DNA of 46,225 bases from Chromatiaceae bacterium. Lineage in GTDB: Bacteria; Pseudomonadota; Gammaproteobacteria; Chromatiales; Chromatiaceae. Position 1 is the first letter of the stretch. Every line of letters begins with the position of its first letter. The notes below the pieces were generated by a model that searched no databases, was not told the DNA's origin, and saw only the letters and a list, made by a program, of their open reading frames with translations. Positions 35,223 through 44,036 of the stretch are shown in pieces. The DNA lies in assembly GCA_025458165.1 (NCBI GenBank), contig JALOTB010000033.1, positions 1-46,225 of the forward strand, in the 5' to 3' direction. A program made the translations under genes and the position numbers.

Positions 35223-36590
35223 TCAGAAGCTATGCACCATACCGAGCGAAAAGCCGCTCCAGTCGGCATCCGGGTTGTCGTCGTCCACGGCGGTATACAG
35301 CGCATAGACCTTGGTGTCCTTGCTAAAGTTGTGGTCGAGACCGACCGCCCAGGTCTGCTTGTCCGCCTGATCGAGTACGCCGTTCAAACGACCGCCGAAG
35401 AGTTGGCCGATCTTGCCGGCGGTGCAGGTGTAGCGGAAGCCCAGATCCCAGGGATCGGCGCAGGCGTCCAGGTCGGCCTGCCCATACATCACCTTGATCA
35501 GGTTGTTTCCAAAGGCGTAGCCGGCCTGGACCTGCCATAGGCTGGCATCGGCCTCCACCGGCATACCGAACACATTGCTCCGCGACTCGTAGATTCCGGT
35601 GAGGGTGAAGCCGCGCCAGTCGAGCAACCCCAGCCCGACACGCCACTTGGTCTCGTCGTCCGCGAACACCCCGTGCATCATGTCCATGGTGCCATCCTGC
35701 GGCGCCCAGAGCGCGCTGCCGAGCAACTCGTAACCCGCCGAGGCGTAGAACGGCCCCCTGCTGTAGGTGAGCGCCACCGACCAGCCCTCCGCCAAGGAAT
35801 CCGAGTCGGGGTTGGGGAGACCTACGATGCTACTGCCGCCGCCGGCGATGACCGCGCCGGCGAGCTGGAGCCCCCAGAGGCTCGGGCTGACATAGAGCAG
35901 CGAGTTGTCCGCCCGGACGTCACTGAAGCCGACCGTGTAGTTGTAGTCCGCCAGCGTGTCGGCGAAGAGGTCGAGCGCCGCCGTCGACAGCTTCGTCGGG
36001 GTGTCGTGGCGGCCGACGAGGAAGGTGCCCCAGCCGTGGGCGACGCCCAAGAAGCTGTTTCGCATTCGGACCTGGCCGGGGTCCCCATTGAAGGCCAGGC
36101 CATCGGTGTCCGTGATCGGGATCTCGAGCTCGACCTGGTAGACCGCCTTGAGTCCCGCGCCGAGGTCCTCGGAGCCCCTCACCCCGAGCCGCGAAGCCCG
36201 GTTGCTGGCGTTGAGGTCCCAGCCGCGGAAGGCCCGGCCGGTGGTCAGCGCGTTGTCCACCGCGTCCAGAATCCGCTGCTGGGTCACGGGGTCCAGCGAA
36301 TCGAAGGGAATGGTCCCGTACAGCAGATCGCCGACCACCGTGTCCAGCTCCCTCGGCGGCGGCAGCGCGGCGGTGTAGCCGGCATCGTTCAAGACCTGGT
36401 TGGCCTCGTTGATGAAGCCCAGCGCGTCGAAGGACGGCCCAGCGACCGCGGGCCGGCTCCAGGCCGCGTTCGGGTCGACGTCGACGTAGTCCACCGACAC
36501 ATGCGCCCGGCCGTACACGGTCGCCTCCGCAAAGGCGGACAGGGGAGCGGCGAGCGTCGCCGCGGCCAAGACCAGCAGTCTCTCGCGCAT
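35223..36590 (-). CDS. General outer-membrane porin
   Basis: A 455-residue trimeric-type porin. The signal peptide is cleaved after about A21 ('PLSAFA|EATVYGRAHVSVDYVD'), beta-strand motifs typical of proteobacterial porins are present ('NRASRLGVRGSEDLGAGLKAVYQVEL', 'FLGVAHGWGTFLVGRHDTP', 'AVGLDHNFSKDTKVYALYT'), and it ends in the Phe needed for outer-membrane insertion ('GMVHSF'). ATG 36590 has AAGGA (36598-36602) 7 bases upstream. About 80 residues (41-122) between the first strand and 'NRASRLG' are extra compared with the normal arrangement and may form a long loop. Confidence 0.9.
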   Translation of the reverse strand: MRERLLVLAAATLAAPLSAFAEATVYGRAHVSVDYVDVDPNAAWSRPAVAGPSFDALGFINEANQVLNDAGYTAALPPPRELDTVVGDLLYGTIPFDSLDPVTQQRILDAVDNALTTGRAFRGWDLNASNRASRLGVRGSEDLGAGLKAVYQVELEIPITDTDGLAFNGDPGQVRMRNSFLGVAHGWGTFLVGRHDTPTKLSTAALDLFADTLADYNYTVGFSDVRADNSLLYVSPSLWGLQLAGAVIAGGGSSIVGLPNPDSDSLAEGWSVALTYSRGPFYASAGYELLGSALWAPQDGTMDMMHGVFADDETKWRVGLGLLDWRGFTLTGIYESRSNVFGMPVEADASLWQVQAGYAFGNNLIKVMYGQADLDACADPWDLGFRYTCTAGKIGQLFGGRLNGVLDQADKQTWAVGLDHNFSKDTKVYALYTAVDDDNPDADWSGFSLGMVHSF

Positions 36591-36899
36591 TTGGAGTCCT
36601 TGTTTTCTTGTCTGGAAGTGAAGTGCGTCGCCCGCGGCGGATGACCGCCGCAACGGCGGGCCTGGTTTCGCCATCCGGCCGAGCGCGCGGGCGGAATGTT
36701 AACATTGCCAACGTGCGGCGGCGTTGCCCTCCTTGGCTTCCGGATCCCGGCAATCCATGCCGGAATGACGGACGGGGGAGAGCTCCGATCGAACCCGCGA
36801 CGAGTCGACCCCCGACCCGCGTACGATCAAAGCGCGAGTCGACCGGAAATCGAGAATGGCCGGCCGGCAAGCCGCTTCGTCATTCCCAACGGCCCCTCT
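36591..36899. other. Intergenic region between the porin and methyltransferase 3
   Basis: About 310 bases divergent between two genes. It holds an imperfect hairpin of the TTCCGG...CCGGAA type (about 36738-36768) resembling a dispersed repeat also seen near 27831. No convincing promoter could be assigned. The methyltransferase frame stays open back to 36696 but the upstream part shows no family similarity. Confidence 0.5.
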
Positions 36900-38111
36900 G
36901 TGACTGTGCGCACCCTAACCACCTCACCTGAGCCGACGTCTGGCTGCCCGGTCTGCGGCTCGCGGGAGCTCCACGACTGCCTGCGGATCCCGCGGGTCCC
37001 GGTCTACTGCAATGTCCTCTACGACGACCGGCAGGCGGCGCTGCACGCGGCGACGGGAGAGATCGACCTCGTTTTCTGCGGCGCCTGCGGCCATCTGTTC
37101 AATGCCGCCTTCGACCCGCAGCGGGTGGAGTACTCGGGCGACTACGAGAACTCACTGCACTACTCCACGCGCTTCCAGGACTACGCGACCGCGCTCGCCG
37201 AGCAGCTCGTCGAGCGCCACCAGCTTCGCGGCAAGACCATCATCGAGATCGCCTGCGGCCAGGGGGACTTCCTCAAGCTCCTCTGCTCGCTGGGAGGCAA
37301 CAGGGGGATCGGCTTCGATCCGGGGCATGTCCCCGGCCGCAGCCGACTGGAGTCCGGGGCGGAGCTCACCTTCGTTCCGGACTATTACTCCGAGGCCCAC
37401 GCCCAGGAGCAGGCCGACCTGATCTGCTGCCGCCATGCCCTGGAGCACATCCCGCGCCCGGCGGAATTCGTGCGCATGCTGCGCCGGAGCATCGGCGACC
37501 GACCCACCGCGATCTTCTTCGAGGTGCCGAACGCCCACTTCACCCTCAGCCAGCTCGGGATCTGGGACCTCATCTACGAGCACTGCGGCTATTTCTGCGA
37601 CGCCTCCCTGCGCGAGGTCTTCCGCCGCGGCGGGTTTCAGGTAGACCGCATCGCGACCGAGTTCGGCGACCAGTTCCTCACCCTCGACGGCCGTCCAGCC
37701 GGCGCGGGTGAGCCGCTGGCTGAGCCGACCACGGCGCCCGCGGAGCTGGCTGAAGACGTCGCCCGCTTTGCGCGCGCCTACGCCGAGAAGGTGGAGCGCT
37801 GGCGATCGCTTCTGCACGACCTCGCGGGCCGGCGCCGGCGCGTCGTGCTCTGGGGGGCGGGCTCCAAAGGGGTCAGCTTCGTCAACACCCTTCAGGCCGG
37901 CGAGGCGATCGACGGCCTCATCGATCTCAATCCCCACAAACACGGCCGTTACATCCCGGGCACCGGCCACCAGGTGCACCCCCCGGCGTCGCTCGCGGCC
38001 AACCGCCCGGACGTGGTGATCGTGATGAATCCGCTCTACGCGGACGAGATCGGCCGCGACCTGCACGCCCTCGGCGTCGACGCCGAGATCATCGTGGACG
38101 AGACGGGATGA
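36900..38111 (+). CDS. Zinc-finger SAM methyltransferase 3 (C-methyltransferase-like), intact
   Basis: A protein of about 403 residues. The N-terminal zinc domain has 'CPVCGS' and 'CGACGH', SAM motif I is 'IIEIACGQGDFLKLL', and 'CRHALEHI' and 'DLIYEHCGYFCDASL' follow, with the C-terminal Rossmann-like domain 'RRRVVLWGAGSKGVSFVNTL'. The catalytic 'YHEH' of true sugar C-methyltransferases is altered to 'YEHC', so it may act differently. Start is GTG 36900 or 36906, as neither has a good ribosome-binding site. It is the intact template against which methyltransferase 2 shows its deletion. ATGA overlap with the following glycosyltransferase. Confidence 0.85.
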   Translation: MTVRTLTTSPEPTSGCPVCGSRELHDCLRIPRVPVYCNVLYDDRQAALHAATGEIDLVFCGACGHLFNAAFDPQRVEYSGDYENSLHYSTRFQDYATALAEQLVERHQLRGKTIIEIACGQGDFLKLLCSLGGNRGIGFDPGHVPGRSRLESGAELTFVPDYYSEAHAQEQADLICCRHALEHIPRPAEFVRMLRRSIGDRPTAIFFEVPNAHFTLSQLGIWDLIYEHCGYFCDASLREVFRRGGFQVDRIATEFGDQFLTLDGRPAGAGEPLAEPTTAPAELAEDVARFARAYAEKVERWRSLLHDLAGRRRRVVLWGAGSKGVSFVNTLQAGEAIDGLIDLNPHKHGRYIPGTGHQVHPPASLAANRPDVVIVMNPLYADEIGRDLHALGVDAEIIVDETG

Positions 38112-39220
38112 GCACCGAGCCCCGCGTCCTGCTCCTCTCGCAGCGGGGCCTGGCGCCCGTCATCTCGCGCTGCTGCTCCTACGAGCTCGAGGACCTGATC
38201 TGCGCCGTCGACTCGGTCGACTTGGCCGCACCCACCTACCGCCATGCCTCGGGCGAGCTCTTGAGTCGGGCCGTCAACAAGTTGGGCCGGCGCGCCCCAT
38301 GGCTCCGGCGCGTCAATCCCGGCATCCGGCCGATCGAGGTGTCGCGCGACTACGCGCTCTTCTTCGCCGTCTTCCAGTTCGCAACGGACGCCGTGTCGCT
38401 CAACGCCCTGCGCGGCTGGCGCCGGCGCTGCGCGACCGCCGCCTGCTGGCTGGAGGAGATCTGGGCCCGGGACCTCGGCCGCCTGCAGAGCCAGATCGCG
38501 CAGCTCCGCGAGTTCGACCACATCTTCACCAACTGTCTGGGCAGCGTCGACGGGCTCGCCAAGGCCACCGGCCGGCCCGTGATCTACCAGCCGCCGGGGG
38601 TGGACTGCCTGCGCTTCTTCCCCGGCACCCCGCCCGTCGAGCGGGTGATCGACGTCTTCAACATGGGCCGCCGTCACCCGGACACCCACCGCGCTTTTCT
38701 AGATCTCGCGCAAGAGCGCCGGCTCTTCTACCTGTACGACACCTTCAAGGGAAACATCCCGGTGCAGGATCCGGCCGAGCACCGGCTGCAGCTCGCCAAT
38801 CTGATCAAGCGCACCCGCTTCTTCATCGCCAACCGGGCCAAGGCCAACGAGGAGGGCGAGACCGCCAGGCAGGAGGAAGTCGGTTTCCGCTTTTTCGAGG
38901 GCGCCGCCGGCGGAGCCGTCATGATCGGCGATCCACCGGACGTCGCGTCCTTCCACGAGCACTTCGACTGGCCGGATGCGGTCATCCCCATGCCTTTCGG
39001 CAGCACCGAGGTCGGCGACCTGATCTCGGCGCTGGAGCAGCAGCCCGAGCGGCTGGCGGCCATCCGCCGAGCGAGCCTCGCGAACACCCTGCGCCGCGAC
39101 GACTGGGCCTACCGCTGGCGCAGCGTGCTCGATGCCTGTCGTCTACCGGCTCCCCCGGCGCTGGCGGTGCGCGAAGCCCAGCTCAACGCACTGCAAGTCA
39201 CGGTGGATCACATCGGCTAG
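38108..39220 (+). CDS. CgeB-like GT-B glycosyltransferase
   Basis: A 370-residue glycosyltransferase-type protein. The N-terminal half is variable; the C-terminal half has 'IYQPPGVDCLRFFPG', 'VIDVFNMGRRHPDTHRAFLDLA' and 'EVGFRFFEGAAGGAVMIGDPPDVASFHEHF', the element seen in CgeB/YkvP-type (Glyco_transf_1_3-like) proteins. It is translationally coupled to methyltransferase 3 (4-base overlap), so it probably transfers or works on the methylated sugar. Acceptor and donor are unknown. Confidence 0.75.
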   Translation: MSTEPRVLLLSQRGLAPVISRCCSYELEDLICAVDSVDLAAPTYRHASGELLSRAVNKLGRRAPWLRRVNPGIRPIEVSRDYALFFAVFQFATDAVSLNALRGWRRRCATAACWLEEIWARDLGRLQSQIAQLREFDHIFTNCLGSVDGLAKATGRPVIYQPPGVDCLRFFPGTPPVERVIDVFNMGRRHPDTHRAFLDLAQERRLFYLYDTFKGNIPVQDPAEHRLQLANLIKRTRFFIANRAKANEEGETARQEEVGFRFFEGAAGGAVMIGDPPDVASFHEHFDWPDAVIPMPFGSTEVGDLISALEQQPERLAAIRRASLANTLRRDDWAYRWRSVLDACRLPAPPALAVREAQLNALQVTVDHIG

Positions 39221-39565
39221 CAGCCGTGGCAGCGAGCTCCACCCGGCGCGGCCTGATCGGAGGACGGCGGGATACCAACACCGACCCCTGGCGAACCAGA
39301 CCGGCCACCCCCCAGCCGTCGATCGCCCCCGACGGACTGCCCAGACCACGATTTCCCGACCCGGTTGGTGATGCGGCGTCGTATCATGACCGCGCGCGAC
39401 GCTGACTGTTCGACCATCCCCATCGAGCACCAGCGCGAGACCGGAGCACGCGGCCCCCGGTTTCCCGCATCGCTCAGGCGGTCGGGCGCTTGAAAATGGC
39501 GGCACATCCCTCTGCCGCACGGGCACCTTGAATTTTTTAAGGTGCCCTTTAATCGAGAGAACCAC
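39221..39565. other. Intergenic region before the GT2 gene
   Basis: About 345 bases without a gene. It contains the palindrome at 39521-39547, which lies in the presumed 5' leader of the GT2 gene, 18 bases before its ATG. I see no convincing promoter. Confidence 0.5.
39521..39547. repeat. GGGCACCTT palindromic repeat, copy 1
   Basis: Arms GGGCACCTT (39521-39529) and AAGGTGCCC (39539-39547) pair perfectly; the A/T-rich centre extends the stem with a G.T pair. The same element occurs at 45906-45932. On the plus strand it is followed by TTT and could attenuate transcription of the GT2 gene. Confidence 0.75.
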
Positions 39566-40522
39566 ATGGGAGTCCAGCGCGCAATTCAACTTGGGATCGT
39601 CGTACCCTGCTATAACGAGGAGCCGGTTCTGCGAGACACCACGACTCGTTTGCTCGCGCTGTTGGACCGATTGATCGCCGCCGGAAAGATCGCCGTGGCA
39701 TCGCGCATCTATTACGTCGACGACGGAAGCCGCGACGGCACCTGGGCGCTGATCGAAGAGCTGGCCCAGCAGCACGAGCGCGTTGGCGGATTGAGGCTCT
39801 CGCGAAATCGTGGCCACCAGAATGCCCTACTGGCCGGGCTGTACACGGTGCCCGGAGATGCGATTGTATCGGTCGACGCGGACCTTCAGGACGACGTGGA
39901 AGCCATCGAACGGATGGTCGATGCCTGCCACGACGGTGCGGATATCGTCTACGGCGTTCGCGATGATCGCAGCATCGATACGGCATTCAAGCGGTGGACG
40001 GCCCAGGCATTCTACCGCCTGATGGCGCTCTTCGGCGTCGAGATCGTTTACAACCACGCGGACTTTCGCCTCATGAGCCGCCGCGCCATCGACGCTCTGC
40101 GGGACTATCATGAGGTCAACCTCTTCCTACGCGGCATCGTCCCTCTGATTGGGTTCCCCACTGCGACCGTCAGCTATGCCCGCAGGGCACGCAGGGCGGG
40201 GGAGTCAAAATACCCGTCGCGCCGCATGCTGTCCCTTGCCTGGGAGGGCATCACCTCCTTCTCCATCACCCCCCTGCGGATCGTCACGGCGCTCGGCGCC
40301 GTGATCTTCGCGCTGACGGTGCTGATGAGCTTCTATGTGCTCGGGGTTCGGCTTCTGACCGACGCGGCCGTCCCGGGCTGGGCCTCCACGGTCCTTCCCA
40401 TTTATCTTTTGGGGGGCATCCAGATCCTTTCGATCGGCATACTGGGGGAGTATCTCGGCAAGATCTATCGCGAGGTGAAGCAGCGCCCACGGTACGTCGT
40501 GCAACAAACGGTCAATGTCTGA
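39566..40522 (+). CDS. GtrB/DPM1-like GT2 polyprenyl-phosphate glycosyltransferase
   Basis: Transfers a sugar to a polyprenyl phosphate carrier at the inner membrane. The 318-residue protein has 'VVPCYNEE' (12-19), 'DDGSRDG' (52-58), the metal-binding 'DADLQDD' (104-110), 'KYPSRRM' and two C-terminal membrane helices ('LGAVIFALTVLMSFYVLGV', 'IYLLGGIQILSIGILGEYLG'). ATG 39566 is taken because GAGAGA (39555-39560) precedes it; an upstream ATG at 39542 lies in the palindrome. Its stop faces the gtrA-like stop 2 bases away, so donor synthesis and flipping genes are convergent rather than co-transcribed. Confidence 0.92.
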   Translation: MGVQRAIQLGIVVPCYNEEPVLRDTTTRLLALLDRLIAAGKIAVASRIYYVDDGSRDGTWALIEELAQQHERVGGLRLSRNRGHQNALLAGLYTVPGDAIVSVDADLQDDVEAIERMVDACHDGADIVYGVRDDRSIDTAFKRWTAQAFYRLMALFGVEIVYNHADFRLMSRRAIDALRDYHEVNLFLRGIVPLIGFPTATVSYARRARRAGESKYPSRRMLSLAWEGITSFSITPLRIVTALGAVIFALTVLMSFYVLGVRLLTDAAVPGWASTVLPIYLLGGIQILSIGILGEYLGKIYREVKQRPRYVVQQTVNV

Positions 40523-40524
40523 CC

Positions 40525-40971
40525 TCATCCCGCGTCTTTCGCCCTAGTCGCCTGACCAAACGTCCAATGCTTATTGGCGAAAAAATTCCAAACAACAACA
40601 CAAGCGATCGCCACGGTTTGCACAAAGAGATAGTTGATGCCGAGTCCATCCGTACCTGCCTTCATCAAGGCCGCGTTGAGTGACAGGCCGATGAGTGCAA
40701 CTAGGGCAAACTTAACAATCGCGGCCGAGTGCCTCGCGGTTGACCGAAAGGTGAAGGTATAGTTGAGCAGGTAGTTGATCGCCGCACTGACGACGAATCC
40801 GATCGTCGAGGCGAGCGTCGGCGAAACGTCACTGCTGCTGACGAGAGCGATCAAGATGCCGAAATGGACGACCGCGACGATCCCTCCGACCATCAGAAAG
40901 CGGAGGAACTGGTGGATCGTGTTAATCGCTAGGGCCCCTCGGCGGGAGCTGTCCACTAGGTGGCTCGTCAT
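40525..40971 (-). CDS. GtrA-family membrane protein (polyprenyl-phosphate sugar flippase)
   Basis: A 148-residue protein with four membrane helices: 'FLRFLMVGGIVAVVHFGILIAL', 'ASTIGFVVSAAINYLLNYTFTF', 'VKFALVALIGLSLNAALMKAG' and 'FVQTVAIACVVVWNFFANKHWTF'. The 'NY..NY.FTF' and 'WNF..NK.WTF' pairs are the GtrA hallmark. ATG 40971 gives the normal family length; an in-frame ATG at 41022 would overlap the divergent methyltransferase gene. Lower GC and different codon choice than the housekeeping genes suggest acquisition with its neighbours. Confidence 0.88.
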   Translation of the reverse strand: MTSHLVDSSRRGALAINTIHQFLRFLMVGGIVAVVHFGILIALVSSSDVSPTLASTIGFVVSAAINYLLNYTFTFRSTARHSAAIVKFALVALIGLSLNAALMKAGTDGLGINYLFVQTVAIACVVVWNFFANKHWTFGQATRAKDAG

Positions 40972-41007
40972 CAGTTGAGTTAGCTTAGAGGTTCCGTAGA
41001 CTGCGCT

Positions 41008-41622
41008 ATGAGTTTTTACCATCGCCTGTTGGGGCTGCCCTTCGTCTACAACCAGATCCGCCCTCTCGCCGTAGGAGGGATCGACTTGTCCCCTGTGTAC
41101 CAGGCGCTCGACGTGACCCAAAACGATCGGGTCCTAGACGTAGGCTGCGGCACAGGCGACGCGCTACAGTATCTCCATGCGTTTCAGGAGTATCATGGAT
41201 TCGACGTCGACCCCGTTGCCATAGCTCATGCGCGCAAACGCTACGCCGGACGCCCGGGCGTCCGATTCGAGGCCCGGCTGCTGGACGCAGACACTATCAC
41301 TGCGGTGCAACCAACCCGCGTGGTCCTCGCTGGCCTGCTCCATCACCTGGCGGACGACGAGGTTGCCGACCTCTTTCGCCTCCTCGCCGGCGCAAGGGGC
41401 ATCGAACGCGTCGTCACACAGGACATAGTGTATCTGCCGAATGAGCGCATCTCCAACTGGTTCGCGAGCCTCGACCGGGGTCGTTATTGCCGCAAGCCGG
41501 ACGAGTACACGCGCCTCGTCAAGGCTTCGGGATTCACCGTGTTACGCTCCGACGTCATCAGATCCCATCCCACCCGGGGATGGGTGAAGTACTTCATCAT
41601 GGTATTGAACGGTGGTTCATAG
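41008..41622 (+). CDS. Class I SAM-dependent methyltransferase
   Basis: A 204-residue methyltransferase with SAM motif I 'RVLDVGCGTGDAL' (about 41-53), 'GFDVDPVAIAHARKRY' (motif II) and 'VVLAGLLHHLADDE'. The substrate is not readable; lying between gtrA and a mannosyltransferase it could methylate a lipid-linked sugar or small molecule. Divergent from the GtrA-family gene, with only 36 bases between starts. An imperfect 10-bp hairpin (41640-41663) follows the stop. Confidence 0.85.
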   Translation: MSFYHRLLGLPFVYNQIRPLAVGGIDLSPVYQALDVTQNDRVLDVGCGTGDALQYLHAFQEYHGFDVDPVAIAHARKRYAGRPGVRFEARLLDADTITAVQPTRVVLAGLLHHLADDEVADLFRLLAGARGIERVVTQDIVYLPNERISNWFASLDRGRYCRKPDEYTRLVKASGFTVLRSDVIRSHPTRGWVKYFIMVLNGGS

Positions 41623-41639
41623 GTGGACCTCGGGGGATG

Positions 41640-41663
41640 CCTTCCAGGGCATCCCTGGAAAGG
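41640..41663. repeat. Hairpin after the methyltransferase gene
   Basis: CCTTCCAGGG (41640-41649), loop CAT, CCCTGGAAAGG (41653-41663): a 10-bp stem with one bulged A. No T run follows. It may be a structural end signal or a remnant repeat. Confidence 0.45.
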
Positions 41664-41813
41664 CGATGCGCAACGTGCAGTTTCGGCTGCGCTTTATTCT
41701 TTTCCAGCGCCTTGCCGCTTGACGACGGCGGGACACCTCGCCCCACAGGGCACCTCGGGCTCTACCAGGGGTCCCAGATTCGCCGGCTCGCCCTCGTCGG
41801 TGGAGGTCATTCG

Positions 41814-42977
41814 GTGTCGAATCCGCGAAAGACAGCCTGTGCGGGAGGCTCTGACAGCGTTGCGTCGAAGGGGACGCTGCGGCAGTTATGGTTTCACCAT
41901 CGTTTTAATGTTTTAGTCGCTGCTGCCCTGTTCGCAGCAAGCCACGTGTTCGTCGAGGTCATTGGGAGGTTTTCGGCGCACGAGCTCGGCGCGGCCTACT
42001 CAACAATCGTCAGCGCTTGCCATTGGGACTGCGGCTGGTACCTCTCGATCGTTGACGAGGGATACTACCTAGAGCCCAAACAGCACCCAAAGGGCGACGC
42101 GGCGAACTGGGCCTTCTTTCCAGCTTTTCCACTCGTCGCCAAGGGCCTTAGCCTTCTGACGGCCTCGCAGCCAGCCTTGGCCCTGGTGCTCACCAGCAAG
42201 CTGTTCCTTTTCCTTGCGTTGATCGCATTTCTCGCGCTCGTGGAGGCCGAGCTGGGCGCGGAGTACCGCCTCGCGGCTGGCCTGACGCTCGCGTTTAGCC
42301 CCTACGTCATGTACGCCCACGCGGGCTACACGGAGTCGCTCTATTTCCTTGCCACGGCCTTGGCTTTCCTCTTCTTGAAGAAGGAGCGCTGGGTCCTCGC
42401 GGGGGCGGCAGGCGGACTCCTATCCGCGACGCGTCTCGTTGGGGTACTGTTCGTACTTTCCTATCTCGTTGCGCGATTGGGTCGCAATTGGCGCGCGACC
42501 ACCTCCGAGCGGACTGCCTTTACGCTCGGACTGATGCTGGCCCCATTGGGCCTCGCGCTGTTCATGGCCTATTTACACTTTCGGGTCGGCGATGCGCTCG
42601 CTTTCAAGCATGCTCAGGTGGCATGGGGCCGATTGATCGGGAATCCCCTAGAGGTGTTGGTGCGAGGATTCGACACCGGCGGTTGGGACCGATACTTCGC
42701 AGTCCTGGCTTCCCTGGGATTGGCGATGAGTCTCTGGCACCTCGCGCGGCGTCGGATGAGCTATGCGGTGTTCCTTGCCGTTGTCATACTGATTCCCCTG
42801 GCGACTGGGATTCAAGGGATTCCGCGGTACCTGTTCTGGCAGGTGCCCTTCTTGCTCGGGATCGTTGAGCTTCTGGGAAGGCAGAGGCTCCTCTTCTCGC
42901 TCTATCTCGCGTTCTCGGCCGCGTTCTCGTCCTTGTTCATCGTTTCCTGGCTCACTGGCAGGACGTTCGTGATTTGA
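41814..42977 (+). CDS. PIG-V-like polytopic mannosyltransferase
   Basis: An integral-membrane GT-C-type protein of 387 residues with about nine hydrophobic segments. The first periplasmic loop carries 'HWDCGWYLSIVDEGYY', matching the WD..WY..I...GY motif of PIG-V and related lipid-linked sugar transferases, followed by 'NWAFFPAFPLVAKGL' and 'YTESLYFLATALAFL'. GTG 41814 is chosen because GGAGG (41802-41806) is 7 bases upstream; the frame is open further upstream but that part lacks membrane character. It probably adds a sugar from a polyprenyl-phosphate donor in the periplasm, consistent with the GtrA/GtrB-like genes nearby. Confidence 0.85.
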   Translation: MSNPRKTACAGGSDSVASKGTLRQLWFHHRFNVLVAAALFAASHVFVEVIGRFSAHELGAAYSTIVSACHWDCGWYLSIVDEGYYLEPKQHPKGDAANWAFFPAFPLVAKGLSLLTASQPALALVLTSKLFLFLALIAFLALVEAELGAEYRLAAGLTLAFSPYVMYAHAGYTESLYFLATALAFLFLKKERWVLAGAAGGLLSATRLVGVLFVLSYLVARLGRNWRATTSERTAFTLGLMLAPLGLALFMAYLHFRVGDALAFKHAQVAWGRLIGNPLEVLVRGFDTGGWDRYFAVLASLGLAMSLWHLARRRMSYAVFLAVVILIPLATGIQGIPRYLFWQVPFLLGIVELLGRQRLLFSLYLAFSAAFSSLFIVSWLTGRTFVI

Positions 42978-42981
42978 GGGG

Positions 42982-43596
42982 ATGATGATGCTGAAGGCTC
43001 AGCGCGCCCTCATCGTTGCACTGGCGGCGTTCTACGGCTGGGTTCTGCTGCTCGTGCTGACGCCGAATGTTAGTGAGGAGTATCGCGCGTACTTCATCGA
43101 GCGCAGCACCAAAGACTGGCGTCCGCCGCGGTACGCCGCAAGCTTGGCGGACGGGATCGATTTCTCGAGGCCGGGGCTTCCCTCCTACCTCCGGTCAATG
43201 TCCGGCGTGTCTGTCCATGAGGCTTGGGGCCGGTGGACGGATGCCCGGCTCCGCAAGGCGGCGCGCTTTGTGTTCGAGCGGCCGTGGTCCGGAGACGTCT
43301 GCATCGCATTGGAGGCGTCTTCGGTGGGGCCACAGCTCGGCAAAGACGTGATCATCCGAGCGGACGGTAACGAAATACGGTTTGTTGCGGTGTCGGACAA
43401 GGCGCAGTGGTACCGGGTTGATTTGAACCTGGATCAACCCAGCGAATGGATTGAGATCGAGCCAACCGCCCCCGCCCTGCCGGCCGCTTGGGACCCCGGG
43501 AACACCGACCCAAGGAGCCTGGGCCTGGGCCTTTATCAACTCCTGGTGCTGCCTGGGCATTGCAGGGAGGTTTCCGCATCCTCGGGCGAGGATTGA
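42982..43596 (+). CDS. Single-pass membrane protein with DUF7024-like domain
   Basis: A 204-residue protein with an N-terminal membrane anchor ('ALIVALAAFYGWVLLLVLTP'), then a periplasmic domain reading 'GIDFSRPGLPSYLRSMSGVSVHEAWGRWTDA', 'VCIALEASSVGPQLGKDVIIRADG' and 'DPRSLGLGLYQLLV'. This pattern matches the domain found at the ends of some phosphoglycerol or sugar transferases (DUF7024), here as a free protein. Three ATG codons in tandem follow GAGGGG; the third (42988) has the better spacing. It lies 4 bases after the PIG-V-like gene, so it is probably its partner. Confidence 0.65.
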   Translation: MMMLKAQRALIVALAAFYGWVLLLVLTPNVSEEYRAYFIERSTKDWRPPRYAASLADGIDFSRPGLPSYLRSMSGVSVHEAWGRWTDARLRKAARFVFERPWSGDVCIALEASSVGPQLGKDVIIRADGNEIRFVAVSDKAQWYRVDLNLDQPSEWIEIEPTAPALPAAWDPGNTDPRSLGLGLYQLLVLPGHCREVSASSGED

Positions 43597-44036
43597 GGGG
43601 CGCGACTGATGTTCGGCGCAATGAGGCGACCCGCGTTGGGTCGCGAAGCAACGCCCACCGATCCAGAGATCGAGCCCGAGACCGCGCGAATCGTCGGGGC
43701 CGTCGGTGGCTGCTCCGAGCGGCGCTTTGCCCTAATCGCGATACCACTCGCCGCGGCGACCCGAGCTGCGCGCGGCTGGGGGGTACGCATCCGCCGGGCG
43801 ACCCCTGGGGAGGCCCGGCGCCGCCGCGGCCACCAGCGCTACGGGCGGGGCGGCAGGTCCGCGACCGGCTGGCTACTGATGCCGTGTGATGGGGTCTGGT
43901 GCGGGCCGGCCGGAGGCGCGGGGCGCGCCCTGCGAGGGCGTCGCGGCCCAAGTCGCCGGGCGGGCGAGCCCTGCCCGTCCATGCCGACGCCATCGAGCCG
44001 CCCTTCGTCGCCCCTTCTACTAAAGAGACGCACAGG
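43597..44036. other. Intergenic region before the SEC-C/GT41 gene
   Basis: About 440 bases without a recognisable gene. A 7-bp hairpin GCGACCC-GCGTT-GGGTCGC (43626-43644) follows the DUF7024-like gene and may be its end structure. An open frame from ATG 43609 to about 44040 has no family similarity and a composition typical of non-coding high-GC sequence. Confidence 0.5.
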
